Shown piece after piece: positions 32,544 through 41,472 of a DNA stretch of 64,000 bases (its first letter is position 1; each line of letters begins with the position of its first letter). Under the pieces are notes generated by a model that worked only from the letters and a program-made list of their open reading frames with translations, ran no database searches and was not told the DNA's origin. The stretch lies in NCBI RefSeq assembly GCF_005146945.1, contig NZ_SWMS01000001.1, forward strand, positions 434,001 to 498,000. Reading direction: 5' to 3'. Both the position numbers and the translations under genes were made by a program. Source of the DNA: Prauserella endophytica. GTDB lineage: Bacteria; Actinomycetota; Actinomycetes; Mycobacteriales; Pseudonocardiaceae.

Positions 32544-35500
32544 ATGGAGTCCTTCGCCGATGGCGTCTACGAGGCCCTCCGCACGGTCGGCGTCGATGAC
32601 GCCATCCGCGGGCTCCGTGACCGGCTGCATCCGCATTTCGCGGGAGTCGACGCCGCGGACGTTCCCGAGGTCCTCGCGCGCCACGTCGCCGATGTCGTGC
32701 GCAGGGCACTCAACGAGCAGCCCCAGCTGCCGCGCCAGGTCGCGCTGATCAACGAGTTGCTGGCCCTGTTGCAGTCGCCTGAGGAGGCCGTCCCAGGATC
32801 CGTTGAGCAGCTGATCGCGCTCACGAGGGTCGACCGGCTCGACGGGGGTCCACCGGTGCGTCCGGTGACGCCGCTGGCCGAGGCGGCCCTGCTGACCAAC
32901 GCCAAGGACGAGCCGTCGCTTTCGGCCGAACTGCGCGCCGAACTGGCCAGCGCGGATCGGGTCGACCTGCTCTGCGCCTTCATCCGCTGGCACGGCCTCC
33001 GGGTACTGGAAAACCCGCTGTGCGAACTGCGCGACCGTGGCGTTCCGTTTCGAGTGCTTACCACTACCTACGTCGGTGCCACGGAGCGCAGGGCCATCGA
33101 TGAGCTGGTGCGCCGGTTCGGCGCCGAGGTGCGCATCAGCTACGAGCACCAGTCGACCCGGCTCCACGCCAAGGCGTGGCTCTTCCGCCGGGAGTCGGGC
33201 TATGACACGGCGTTCGTGGGTAGCTCCAACCTTTCGAGGTCGGCGCTCGTCGACGGTCTCGAGTGGAATGTGCGGCTGTCCGGAGTCGCGACTCCTGAGC
33301 TGCTCCGCAAGTTCGCCGCGACCTTCGACACGTACTGGGAGTCCAACGCCTTCACCGGCTACGACCCTTCGCGCGACGCCGACCGCCTCGATGACGCGCT
33401 GGCCCGAGCCGGCAACCGGACCACCACACCCACAACGATCAGCCTCGCCGGCCTCGAAGTGCGTCCGATGCCGCACCAGGAACGGATTCTCGAAGCGCTG
33501 GAGACCGAACGGCAAGTGCACGGTCGGCACCGCAACCTCGTGGTCGCGGCGACCGGAACCGGCAAGACGGTGGTGGCCGCACTCGACTACCGGCGACTCG
33601 TCCGCGAGTTCTACGGTCGCGATCTCAGCCTGCTCTTTGTCGCACACCGCAAGGAGATCCTCGAACAGTCGCTGCGGACCTATCGCGAAGCGCTGGCCGA
33701 CGGGGCGTTCGGCGAGTACTACGTCGGAGGGGCTCGACCCGAGCGGTGGCGGCACGTGTTCGCGACGATCCAGTCGCTGTCGTCGTACGGCGTGCAGAAC
33801 CTACCCGCCGAACACTTCGACGTCCTCGTCGTCGACGAGTTCCACCACGCCGAGGCCGCCACATATCGCCGTATGCTCGATCGCCTGCGCCCGAAGGAAC
33901 TACTTGGACTAACCGCGACTCCGGAGCGCGCCGACGGAGTCGACGTTCGCGGCTTGTTCGGCGGCCGCGCGGCGTACGAGCTGCCGCTGTGGGACGCGTT
34001 GTCCGCCGATCTGCTGGTGCCGTTCCACTACTTCGGGGTTGCGGACGACGTCGACCTTTCCGGGGTTGAATGGTCGCGAGGCAACTACGATGTCGCCGGC
34101 CTGGAGCGGTTGTACACCGGCAACGACGCCCGCGCGGCCAAGGTGCTCACAGAGTTGCGCGACAAGGTGACCGACGTCGGGCGGATGCGGGGGCTTGGCT
34201 TCTGCGTCACGATCGCCCACGCCGAGTACATGGCCAGGGTGTTCCGCGAGGCGGGGATCTCCGCGCTCGCGGTGTCCGGCTCAACGAGCCCCGCCGAGCG
34301 CGAGCGCGCGATCAACGCGCTCGCCGGCGGTGACGTGAACGTGCTCTTCGCCGCGGACCTGTTCAACGAGGGCCTCGACATCCCGCAGGTGGACACTGTG
34401 CTTTTCCTGCGGCCGACCCAGAGTGCGACGATCTTCTTGCAGCAACTGGGCCGTGGACTGCGCCGCGCACCCGGCAAGGCGGTACTCACCGTGCTCGACT
34501 TCATCGGGCACCACCGCAAGGAGTTCCGCTTCGACGTGCGCTACCGGGCGCTGACCGGCGCGGGTCGCCGTGGCCTGCAAAGGCAGATCGAGCAGGGCTT
34601 TCCGTTCCTGCCGTCCGGATCGCAGGTCGTGCTCGACCGGGTGGCGCAGAAGATCGTGCTTGACAACGTGCGCACCCAGCTTCGGCTCAACCGCAAGGCG
34701 CTCGCAGCCGATGTCCGCTCGCACGGCGACCTTCCGCTCGCGGAGTACCTCGACGAGGCGGGACGGGAGCTCGTGGACGTCTACAAGAACAACGGCTCGT
34801 GGACCGGCCTTCGGCGCGAGGCCGGCTTTCCCACGGAGCAGGCCGGGCCTGACGAGGATGCACTCCTGCGCAGAATCGGCGCTTTCGTGCACGTCGACGA
34901 TCGCGAGCGGGTCGAGGTGTACTCGGCGCTCGCCGATCCCGACGGTCCGCGCTATGGGGGCCTGAGCGAACGGGAGCAGCGGCTGGCCAGGATGCTGATG
35001 TTCACACTGTGGCCGAAGGGATTCAGCAGCTACGAGGCCGGACTGGCTCAGCTCCGGCGCCACCCGGCCGTCTGCGCCGAGCTCAGGGAGCTCGTCGCGC
35101 TGGGGCTGGACCGGGCGCGGCATCTACCTGGTTCCCTCGGCGCGGGACTGCAACACGTGCCGCTGGCCAGTCACGCTCGGTACCGGCGAGAAGAGATCCT
35201 GGCTGCGCTCGGCTACGCGACGCTGGAGCGCTCTGTTGCCAACCACGTGTCCGGCGTGGCCTGGGCGGACGAGACGAGCACCGACGCGCTGCTGATCAAC
35301 CTGCACAAGAGCGAGAAGGACTTCTCGCCGACCACGATGTACCGCGATTACGCGATCAGTCCCGAGCTGTTCCACTGGGAGTCACAGAACGCGACCGCGG
35401 TCGACTCGCCTGTCGGCCAGCGGTACCTGCGGCACCGTGAACACGGCACGCACGTGGTGTTGTTCGTCCGCGACCACCGCACCGACGACCTCGGCCCCGC

Positions 35501-35630
35501 CCCATTTCTGTGCCTGGGTCAAGCATCGTACGTCTCGCATCGGGGCAGCAAGCCGATCGCCATCACGTGGCGGCTCCACCGGCCCATGCCCGCCGATACG
35601 TTCACCACGGCGAGCGTCGTGGCCGGCTGA
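32544..35630 (+). CDS. PLD-like nuclease/SF2 helicase with C-terminal DUF3427
   Basis: A 1,028-residue protein. The N-terminal third holds a phospholipase-D-type nuclease motif H-x-K-x4 with an Asn/Ser match (LHAKAWLF ... GSSNLSRSAL, about residues 205-232). The middle is a superfamily-2 helicase: Walker A ATGTGKT near 335, DEFHHAEA near 430, GLTATPERADG, and a C-terminal RecA lobe with QQLGRGLRRAPGK. The last third fits DUF3427. Only one HKD half-motif was seen, so activity would need a dimer. Such proteins occur in DNA restriction and defence settings and also alone; here it is a stand-alone gene. Confidence 0.88.
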   Translation: MESFADGVYEALRTVGVDDAIRGLRDRLHPHFAGVDAADVPEVLARHVADVVRRALNEQPQLPRQVALINELLALLQSPEEAVPGSVEQLIALTRVDRLDGGPPVRPVTPLAEAALLTNAKDEPSLSAELRAELASADRVDLLCAFIRWHGLRVLENPLCELRDRGVPFRVLTTTYVGATERRAIDELVRRFGAEVRISYEHQSTRLHAKAWLFRRESGYDTAFVGSSNLSRSALVDGLEWNVRLSGVATPELLRKFAATFDTYWESNAFTGYDPSRDADRLDDALARAGNRTTTPTTISLAGLEVRPMPHQERILEALETERQVHGRHRNLVVAATGTGKTVVAALDYRRLVREFYGRDLSLLFVAHRKEILEQSLRTYREALADGAFGEYYVGGARPERWRHVFATIQSLSSYGVQNLPAEHFDVLVVDEFHHAEAATYRRMLDRLRPKELLGLTATPERADGVDVRGLFGGRAAYELPLWDALSADLLVPFHYFGVADDVDLSGVEWSRGNYDVAGLERLYTGNDARAAKVLTELRDKVTDVGRMRGLGFCVTIAHAEYMARVFREAGISALAVSGSTSPAERERAINALAGGDVNVLFAADLFNEGLDIPQVDTVLFLRPTQSATIFLQQLGRGLRRAPGKAVLTVLDFIGHHRKEFRFDVRYRALTGAGRRGLQRQIEQGFPFLPSGSQVVLDRVAQKIVLDNVRTQLRLNRKALAADVRSHGDLPLAEYLDEAGRELVDVYKNNGSWTGLRREAGFPTEQAGPDEDALLRRIGAFVHVDDRERVEVYSALADPDGPRYGGLSEREQRLARMLMFTLWPKGFSSYEAGLAQLRRHPAVCAELRELVALGLDRARHLPGSLGAGLQHVPLASHARYRREEILAALGYATLERSVANHVSGVAWADETSTDALLINLHKSEKDFSPTTMYRDYAISPELFHWESQNATAVDSPVGQRYLRHREHGTHVVLFVRDHRTDDLGPAPFLCLGQASYVSHRGSKPIAITWRLHRPMPADTFTTASVVAG

Positions 35631-35672
35631 GAACGCGGAAATAGGCGTGTCTTCGTTCACGTTCGACAACGT

Positions 35673-36428
35673 ATGAGCACCGAGAGCCGTGGCCGGGTTC
35701 GGACCGAGCGGGGCGCCAAGCGGGTTCGCGCCGTTTTTGCCGGGAAGGTCGTCGCCGACACCACGCGACCGTTGCTGGTGTGGGAGGTGCCGTACTACCC
35801 CACGTACTACTTTCCGCGCGAGGACGTGCGCGCCGAGTTGATCGTCCCAACCGGACAGACGCGTCGGTCGCCGAGTCGCGGAGAGGGGCGGGTCTCCACG
35901 CTCAGCGTGGGCGAGCGGGAAGCCATCGACGCCGTCACCGACTACCCCGAGTCCCCGTTGGATGAGCTGCGCGACCACGTGCGCCTGGACTGGGACGCCA
36001 TGGACGCCTGGTTCGAGGAGGACGAGGAGGTCTACGTCCACCCTCGCGATCCTCACACGCGTATCGACATCCTGCCCAGCTCCCGGCACGTCCGCATCGA
36101 GGTCAACGGCGTGACCGTGGCCGACTCCCGCTCGCCGAAGCTGCTGTTCGAGACCGGTCTGCCCACGCGGTACTACCTGCCGAAGGTCGACGTGCGCCTC
36201 GACCTGCTGGAGCCCAGTGACCGCGTGACGCGCTGCCCGTACAAGGGCGACACGCAGTACTTCTCGGTGCGTGCCGGTGAAGAGCTGGTGCCCGATCTGG
36301 CCTGGACCTACCGCACGCCGCTGCCGGAGAGCGAGCGCATCGCGGGCCTGATCGCCTTCACCGACGAGCTGGTGGACGTCTACGTGGACGGGAAGCTGCA
36401 GGAGCGCCCCAAGACCAAGTTCGCCTGA
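35673..36428 (+). CDS. Protein with two tandem DUF427 domains
   Basis: A 251-residue protein. Each half has the DUF427 core: VRAVFAGKVVADTTRPLLVWEVPYYPTYYFP in the first and VRIEVNGVTVADSRSPKLLFETGLPTRYYLP in the second, with the conserved RCPYKGDTQYFSV at the C-terminal side. DUF427 is a beta-sandwich fold seen singly in many bacteria, and its function is unknown. It lies 42 bp after the helicase gene on the same strand. The DUF427 doublet is common in actinobacteria. Confidence 0.92.
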   Translation: MSTESRGRVRTERGAKRVRAVFAGKVVADTTRPLLVWEVPYYPTYYFPREDVRAELIVPTGQTRRSPSRGEGRVSTLSVGEREAIDAVTDYPESPLDELRDHVRLDWDAMDAWFEEDEEVYVHPRDPHTRIDILPSSRHVRIEVNGVTVADSRSPKLLFETGLPTRYYLPKVDVRLDLLEPSDRVTRCPYKGDTQYFSVRAGEELVPDLAWTYRTPLPESERIAGLIAFTDELVDVYVDGKLQERPKTKFA

Positions 36429-36431
36429 CGG

Positions 36432-37280
36432 CTACTCACGGTCCCGGTCGCACGCCACGCCGTCGCCGTCGCGGTCCAGTTCCTCGCGGTAACCGGGCTC
36501 CCAGCGGTGCAGCGGAGCCGCGTCGGCCTCCCACACGTCCCGGCAGTTGGCGTAGTACGGCTCCGGCTCCCGTGACGGCTCCGGCTTGGGCTCCGGTTCG
36601 GGTTCGCGCGACGGCGACGGCGGGGGCGGAGCCGGTTCGGCCACCACCGGCGGCGGGGCGGGCGACGGCTCGGTCGTCGTGGTCGTCGGCCGGGACTCGG
36701 ATGTGGGCGGGCTTTCCAGGTCGCCCTCGCACGGCGGGGCCCACACTCCCGAATTCCGCGTGCGGGCCGACGCTTCCGCGTCGCGCAGGATCCCCGCGTA
36801 CGAGCTGTTGACGTCGGCGCCGGCGTGGATCGCGTAGCCGGCTTCCAGCGCGGCGACCGCGTAGTCGGTCCCGTCGGCGAGGATGAGCCTCCCGAGGGTG
36901 TTGCCGCCTCCGGTCCCCACCGATTCCACGATCGCCTCCTCGCCCTCGAGGAGACCGGAGGCCCACGCGAGGGTCTCCCTGCCGAGGCAGCCGTCGGCGC
37001 GGGCGGTGTCGATGCCCCGCACGCGCAGGGTGATCGCGGCTCCCGTCTCGGGCACGAGGCGCACCAGGTCGCCCTCGATCACGTCGGTGACGCGATAGGT
37101 CGGGGTGGGCGCGGGCGGCAGGTCGGTCGGCGCCGCGTACCGGTCGGAGGTGTCGTCCACGCTCGACCGCCCGACTAGCGTGCTGATGCCGAACAGCAGG
37201 GCGCACACGACGAGCGTGAGCCCGATCCACAGGAACGAGCGCTTTCCACGGGCAGCGTGCGCGGGCGGCTTGTGCGCCAT
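36432..37280 (-). CDS. Membrane-anchored SNase-like domain protein with C-terminal Excalibur motif
   Basis: A 282-residue protein with one N-terminal membrane segment (about 14-36) and a staphylococcal-nuclease-like OB fold (about 60-185: VTDVIEGDLVRLVPETG, RVRGIDTA, GLLEGEEAIVESV). A long Pro/Glu-rich linker (about 190-245) leads to an Excalibur calcium-binding ending (YYANCRDVWEADA ... DRDGDGVACD). The catalytic set of true thermonuclease is only partly kept: an Asp in VIEGD and one Arg are seen, and the second Arg is not obvious. Nuclease activity is therefore uncertain. It is probably exposed outside the membrane. Confidence 0.82.
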   Translation of the reverse strand: MAHKPPAHAARGKRSFLWIGLTLVVCALLFGISTLVGRSSVDDTSDRYAAPTDLPPAPTPTYRVTDVIEGDLVRLVPETGAAITLRVRGIDTARADGCLGRETLAWASGLLEGEEAIVESVGTGGGNTLGRLILADGTDYAVAALEAGYAIHAGADVNSSYAGILRDAEASARTRNSGVWAPPCEGDLESPPTSESRPTTTTTEPSPAPPPVVAEPAPPPPSPSREPEPEPKPEPSREPEPYYANCRDVWEADAAPLHRWEPGYREELDRDGDGVACDRDRE

Positions 37281-37340
37281 GGACTCGCTTCCTCGGTGAT
37301 CGGCCGGTTCGCCTGGTTCTCGCGGCGCGGACCGATTTCG

Positions 37341-37691
37341 TTACGGCGAATCCGGCGCATTGCGCTGATCGGCCGTTGGCAAGCGGGGAAAGCGCAGCTC
37401 GTTACGGTCGATCTTCGCGTTCGCCGCGTCGAGCAGGTCGACTCCGAGCACGTCGGCGAGGCGCGTCAGGTAGAGCAGCACGTCGGCCAGTTCGTCGAGA
37501 ACGTCCGCTTTGAGCTGAGGATCGTCGAGCGCCTTCACCGACTCCTCCGGCGTGAGCCACTGGAAGAGCGCGGTCAGCTCACCGACCTCGCCCGACAACG
37601 CCATCACGAGGTTCTTGGGCGTGTGGAAGGGTTCCCAGTCGCGGGCGGCGGCGAACTCCCGCAGCCGGTGGTTGAGGTCGTCGAGCGTCAC
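37341..37691 (-). CDS. MazG-like nucleotide pyrophosphohydrolase
   Basis: A 116-residue all-alpha NTP-PPase. The metal-binding signature E-x2-E-x(about 26)-E-x2-D is visible as SGEVGELTALF and DVLDELADVLLYL. It resembles the RS21-C6/dCTPase group (WEPFHTPKNLVMAL). It hydrolyses non-canonical or excess (d)NTPs to monophosphates. GTG 37691 follows AGGG and gives the family start; the long upstream frame to 38042 overlaps the divergent helicase gene and is rejected. It is divergent from a helicase gene at 37778, with an 86-bp spacer bearing repeated sites. Confidence 0.88.
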   Translation of the reverse strand: MTLDDLNHRLREFAAARDWEPFHTPKNLVMALSGEVGELTALFQWLTPEESVKALDDPQLKADVLDELADVLLYLTRLADVLGVDLLDAANAKIDRNELRFPRLPTADQRNAPDSP

Positions 37692-37707
37692 GGCACCCTG
37701 CCTATCA

Positions 37708-37754
37708 CACTCTTGGATTACTTTCTGTACCCAAACCAGCACTCTTGGTTTACT
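37708..37754. promoter_or_regulatory. Direct and inverted repeats in the mazG-like/helicase spacer
   Basis: CACTCTTGG[A/T]TTACT occurs at 37708-37722 and 37740-37754, matching at 14 of 15 positions, with starts 32 bp apart (three helical turns). In addition, AAACCA at 37733-37738 and TGGTTT at 37746-37751 form a dyad. One copy lies near each divergent start, suggesting a shared regulator. Confidence 0.55.
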
Positions 37755-37777
37755 CGGTCTGGATTGAGAGGGGTGGT

Positions 37778-40024
37778 ATGGCCGATTGGCGGCAGGAGGC
37801 CGCTCGCGCGGTCGAGGCGGAGCTCGAGCACGTCCGGCAGAGCGGCGAGTGGACCGAGCTGGGACGGTACCGGCAGACCGGCGACGGCGAGTACGCCGTC
37901 GACGTACGGGGGCGGCGCGTCGATCCCATCGACGACGTCCGGCTCGCCGGACCGGAGGGACCTCGGCATGGTCCCGCCGTGCCCGCGAAGGCGCGGCTGA
38001 GGGGCGGCGTGCTGTGGCTCGGCGTACCCGGGCCGCTCCCACCCGACTGCGATCGCGTGTGGGTGCGGCAGGTGCGCGCGCACGAGTCGCTGCGAAGGCT
38101 GGCCCACGAGCTGCGCGGACTCGGGCACGCCCCGCTCGCCGACCAGCTCGCCGCCGGGGAACTGGACCGGGCCCGCGACGCCTACCGAGCGTGCTTCCGT
38201 CCCGGGCTGCGGCTGGTGTGGGGCGGGCCGGGCACGGGCAAGACCACGCTGATCGACAGCGCCGCCGCCGACCTGGCTCGCGCCGGCAAGCGGGTGCTTG
38301 TGGTGACCGCGGCCGACGAGGCGCCGATCGATCCCGGCCACGACGCGGAACGCCTGGTCATCCAGGAGCACCTCGCCGAGATCACCACCGTCGAGCAGCA
38401 GCTCGCCGAACTGGACGCCGAGCTCACCGGCTACGACCACGCCGCCTTCCTCGCCGTCTGCCAGCGCATCGAGAACCGCGAGCGCTCCGCGTCGCTGGAG
38501 GCCGAGTTCGCCGAGGCGCGCAGGCGGCACGACGAGGCTTCGGAGGAGTTGGCCGCGGCGCAGGCCGAACTGCGGGCGGCGCGCGAGGCCTGGCACGACT
38601 CGACCCACCAGCGCGCGCGGCTCGCCGAGGCCAGGGAGTTGTCCGCGCAGCTCGCGACGGTGTCCGACGCCGCGTCCGTGCTGAGTGACCGGCTGGAGAA
38701 CCGCAGGCGGTTCTACCGTGGCAGGCGCGCCGACCGCAGGGCTCTGCGCGACGCCGACGCCGACTGGGCCCGGCTCGAGGAGCTGATCGCGGACTGCCGG
38801 GCGCAGGCGCACCCGCTAACCGACGACGACGCCATCGGCATCGAGGAGGGTCTGACCGCCGCGCACGACCGGCTCGACGCCGCCGCGCGCGAGGAGACCG
38901 AGGCGTACACGCGGCTGGAGCTCGTGCGCGGCCGGATCGCCCAGTTGCGTTCGGTGGGCGTCGCGTCCGATCAGGACCATCGCTTCCACGCCGAGTGCCT
39001 CCGGCTGGACCTGCCCGGTGTGCACGCGAAGCGGGAAGAGCTACGCGGCCGCAGCCCAGACCGCGCCGCCAGGCGCGGGCAGCTGGAGGAACGGCTGTGG
39101 TGGCTCGGCGAGCGGGCGTACGGGCGGCGCTACGAGACGGGCTTCACCGGCCGGGTCGTCAGGGCCTCCGCCGCGAGGCGCTTCGTCGCCGAGCAGCCCT
39201 TCGACGTGGTGCTCGTGGACGACGCGGGCTCCGCGCGGCTGTCCGATGTGCTCCTCGCGGTAGCACAGGCTCGCGAGACGGCGGTGCTGTTCGGTGACTT
39301 CCGCCGCCCCGGCCCGCGCGTGCGCCCGCAGGCCATCCGAAACCTGCCCGAGGTCCGCCGCTGGACGCTCACCACGCCGTTCGGCCACTGCGGCATCCGC
39401 ACCCCCGAGGACGCCGAGGCCCATCCCGGCTGTGCCGTGCTCACGCGCCAGCACCGCTACGGCGCGAACGTGCGGGCGCTCGCCAACAGCACTGGTTACG
39501 ACGTGCTGGAGGGCTCGGGCCGGATCGACACCGAGGTGGTGCTGCTCGACACCAGGGGCTCCTCGCCGGACTACGCTTCGATCGCCCGGTTCCTTGCCGG
39601 AGCCGAGCGCGAGAGCACCGCGGTGGTCGCCCCGAACCGCCTGCAGGCGGACGCGTGGCTCGCGGCCGTGCGCGACCGGCTGGCCGTCGCCGTCGGCACC
39701 GCGCGGACCCTGCCCGGCACCGATTTCGACACCGTGCTCGTGGATCTCACCGGTGACGACTGGGCCGAACGGGTACGTTCCTTCGGCGTCGCCGTCACCC
39801 GGGTGCGCAGGCGGCTGTATCTGCTCGGCGACCTCGACGCGATCAAGTCTGCGCCCATCGGCACCCCGCTGGGCTCCGTGAACGCTCTGCGCCTGCAGGG
39901 GTCGGTCGCCGTGCGCAGGCTCGACGAGGTGGTGATCCCGGCGCCGAGACGACCACAGCCCGCGATCGATCGGCACATCACGGTGACCAAAGAGAGTGCT
40001 TCGCATGACACGATGAGCGGGTGA
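37778..40024 (+). CDS. SF1-type helicase with long coiled-coil insertion
   Basis: A 748-residue protein. Walker A GGPGTGKTT lies near residue 150. Motif II is degenerate, VLVDDAGSARL near 480 (DDAG instead of DEAG/DEAS). Motif III-like LFGDFRRPGP, motif V-like (TLPGTDFDTVLVDL) and motif VI-like VAVTRVRRRLYLLGD follow, as in Upf1/UvrD-type SF1 helicases. Between motifs I and II lie about 270 residues rich in Glu, Arg, Ala and Leu, probably an antiparallel coiled coil. There is no nuclease domain. ATG 37778 follows GAGAGGGGTGG. The stop overlaps the next gene by 4 bases. Confidence 0.85.
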   Translation: MADWRQEAARAVEAELEHVRQSGEWTELGRYRQTGDGEYAVDVRGRRVDPIDDVRLAGPEGPRHGPAVPAKARLRGGVLWLGVPGPLPPDCDRVWVRQVRAHESLRRLAHELRGLGHAPLADQLAAGELDRARDAYRACFRPGLRLVWGGPGTGKTTLIDSAAADLARAGKRVLVVTAADEAPIDPGHDAERLVIQEHLAEITTVEQQLAELDAELTGYDHAAFLAVCQRIENRERSASLEAEFAEARRRHDEASEELAAAQAELRAAREAWHDSTHQRARLAEARELSAQLATVSDAASVLSDRLENRRRFYRGRRADRRALRDADADWARLEELIADCRAQAHPLTDDDAIGIEEGLTAAHDRLDAAAREETEAYTRLELVRGRIAQLRSVGVASDQDHRFHAECLRLDLPGVHAKREELRGRSPDRAARRGQLEERLWWLGERAYGRRYETGFTGRVVRASAARRFVAEQPFDVVLVDDAGSARLSDVLLAVAQARETAVLFGDFRRPGPRVRPQAIRNLPEVRRWTLTTPFGHCGIRTPEDAEAHPGCAVLTRQHRYGANVRALANSTGYDVLEGSGRIDTEVVLLDTRGSSPDYASIARFLAGAERESTAVVAPNRLQADAWLAAVRDRLAVAVGTARTLPGTDFDTVLVDLTGDDWAERVRSFGVAVTRVRRRLYLLGDLDAIKSAPIGTPLGSVNALRLQGSVAVRRLDEVVIPAPRRPQPAIDRHITVTKESASHDTMSG

Positions 40025-41187
40025 GGAGCCAATCGGACCTGCGTGCGTACCTCCGTTCGCTGGACGCGCTGGTGCTCGCCGATCTCCTGTGCGAGCAGGC
40101 CGAGCGTGACCCGGAGCTGGCCAGGCGGTTGCTGGCTCGCGCGCAGGCGACCGAGAACGGCGAGCTGGCCCAGGTCAGCGACCTGCTCGACGACGCGGCT
40201 CCCGCTGCCGAGTCGGTACAGGTCGCTTCGGTGCTCGACACGCTCCAGCGGCTGCTCGATGGCGGCACACAGGCCGACGTGGCTCCACTGGCGCGCAGGG
40301 CCGTCGACAAGATAATCACGGCGCTCGGTGACCTGGACGAGCCGAGCGGGGCGGCGGCCGACCAGCTCGACCGCGCGGTGTCGCTCTACGCGCGGGCGTG
40401 CGAGGCCCACCCGCCGCCACCGGAGGAGCTCGCGGAGTGGATCCTGCGCCTGGCCTTCGGCCGACCCGGCTGGCCGGACATCGCGCTGACCCCGTTCGCG
40501 AAACCTCTGGGGGACAAGGGCCTCGCGCACGTGAAGTCCACTGTGGACGAGGTGCTGGCCGAGCCCGTCGCCGACGAGTCGGCGGGCCGGCGGCGCACCG
40601 CGCAGCGGCTCAACCAGGAGCACGCCGAGGTGACCGGTGACGTCGACACGGTCGTGCGCATGCTCTCCGAACAGCTTCCGCGGCTCGACGTCAGCCTCAA
40701 GATCGTGCGGGTGCTGCGCGCGGCAGGCAGGCATACCGAGGCCATCGCGCACGCGGCGAAGGCGCTCGGGAACGAGAACGGCAGTCGGATCAGGGGCCCG
40801 CTCGTCGCCGCGCTGGAACGAGCCCAGCGCGTCCCGGCGCCGGAACCCGGGCCCGAGTCCGAACCAGACGCTGTGGACGTGGCCGCGCTGCTCGCCGAGG
40901 ATCGGGACGACGAGGCGTGGAAGGTCGCGGCCGGCCGCGCGCCCGGCGAGGTGGCCCCCGCCTACCGCGACCACGTCGAGCAGCTCATCGCGCAGAAGGA
41001 CGCGCAGGCCTACGCCCGTGCCGCCGTGCAGCTGCGCAGGCTGCGCACACTGCACAAACGGGCTGGGACCTCCGAGGAGTTCGGGTCCTACCTCGCCGGG
41101 CTCGTGGAGACCCACCGGCGCAAGACGCGGCTGATCGAGGAGATCCGCAAGGCGAGAATCGCCTTGCCAAAAGCCGTCAGGCAGTGA
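40021..41187 (+). CDS. Helical-repeat protein, SWIM-associated/DUF6880-like, helicase partner
   Basis: A 388-residue, all-helical protein. It resembles the helical region that follows the zinc finger in actinobacterial SWIM proteins and DUF6880 (DQLDRAVSLYARACEAHPPPPEELAEWILRLAFG; FAKPLGDKGLAHVKSTVDEVLAE; an arrangement of TPR-like hairpins further on). The zinc finger itself is missing. The GTG start overlaps the helicase stop (GTGA), so the two are translationally coupled and probably act together. No catalytic motif was found; a scaffold or substrate-binding role is a guess. Confidence 0.72.
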   Translation: MRSQSDLRAYLRSLDALVLADLLCEQAERDPELARRLLARAQATENGELAQVSDLLDDAAPAAESVQVASVLDTLQRLLDGGTQADVAPLARRAVDKIITALGDLDEPSGAAADQLDRAVSLYARACEAHPPPPEELAEWILRLAFGRPGWPDIALTPFAKPLGDKGLAHVKSTVDEVLAEPVADESAGRRRTAQRLNQEHAEVTGDVDTVVRMLSEQLPRLDVSLKIVRVLRAAGRHTEAIAHAAKALGNENGSRIRGPLVAALERAQRVPAPEPGPESEPDAVDVAALLAEDRDDEAWKVAAGRAPGEVAPAYRDHVEQLIAQKDAQAYARAAVQLRRLRTLHKRAGTSEEFGSYLAGLVETHRRKTRLIEEIRKARIALPKAVRQ

Positions 41188-41191
41188 CGGC

Positions 41192-41347
41192 TCAGGTGGT
41201 GGGCGTGGTCGGTTCGCCGACGTCCGGCTGCGCTCGGCGGGCGCCGCCGCTGTCATCGAAGTCGAGCACGAACGCGCCGCAGGCCATGGCCAGCAGCACC
41301 GTGATGCCGAGTACGGCGCCCACCCAGGTCAGGATGATGTTGAGCAT
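41192..41347 (-). CDS. Small single-pass membrane protein, 51 residues
   Basis: MLNIILTWVGAVLGITVLLA opens the protein and forms one membrane helix (about 3-27). It is followed by a short acidic/polar tail ending GEPTTPTT. GGGGGAGG lies 6 bases before ATG 41347, a strong ribosome site. The gene fills the space between the helicase-partner stop and the hydrolase gene. The function is unknown. Confidence 0.6.
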   Translation of the reverse strand: MLNIILTWVGAVLGITVLLAMACGAFVLDFDDSGGARRAQPDVGEPTTPTT

Positions 41348-41472
41348 CGTGTGCCTCCCCCTGCTCCAGGGTTGCTTTCTTACTCACCAGGGTCGTCGCG
41401 GGGGAGAAGTTCTGCTATCGGCCAACTGGTTGGCGCTCAGGCCCCGGATCGGCCGATCGGCCGAGGGCCCCC

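Noticed and set aside
36432-37280. Active thermonuclease reading of the SNase-like protein
   Set aside because: Not all catalytic Arg/Glu residues of the SNase family could be identified, so it is described only as SNase-like.
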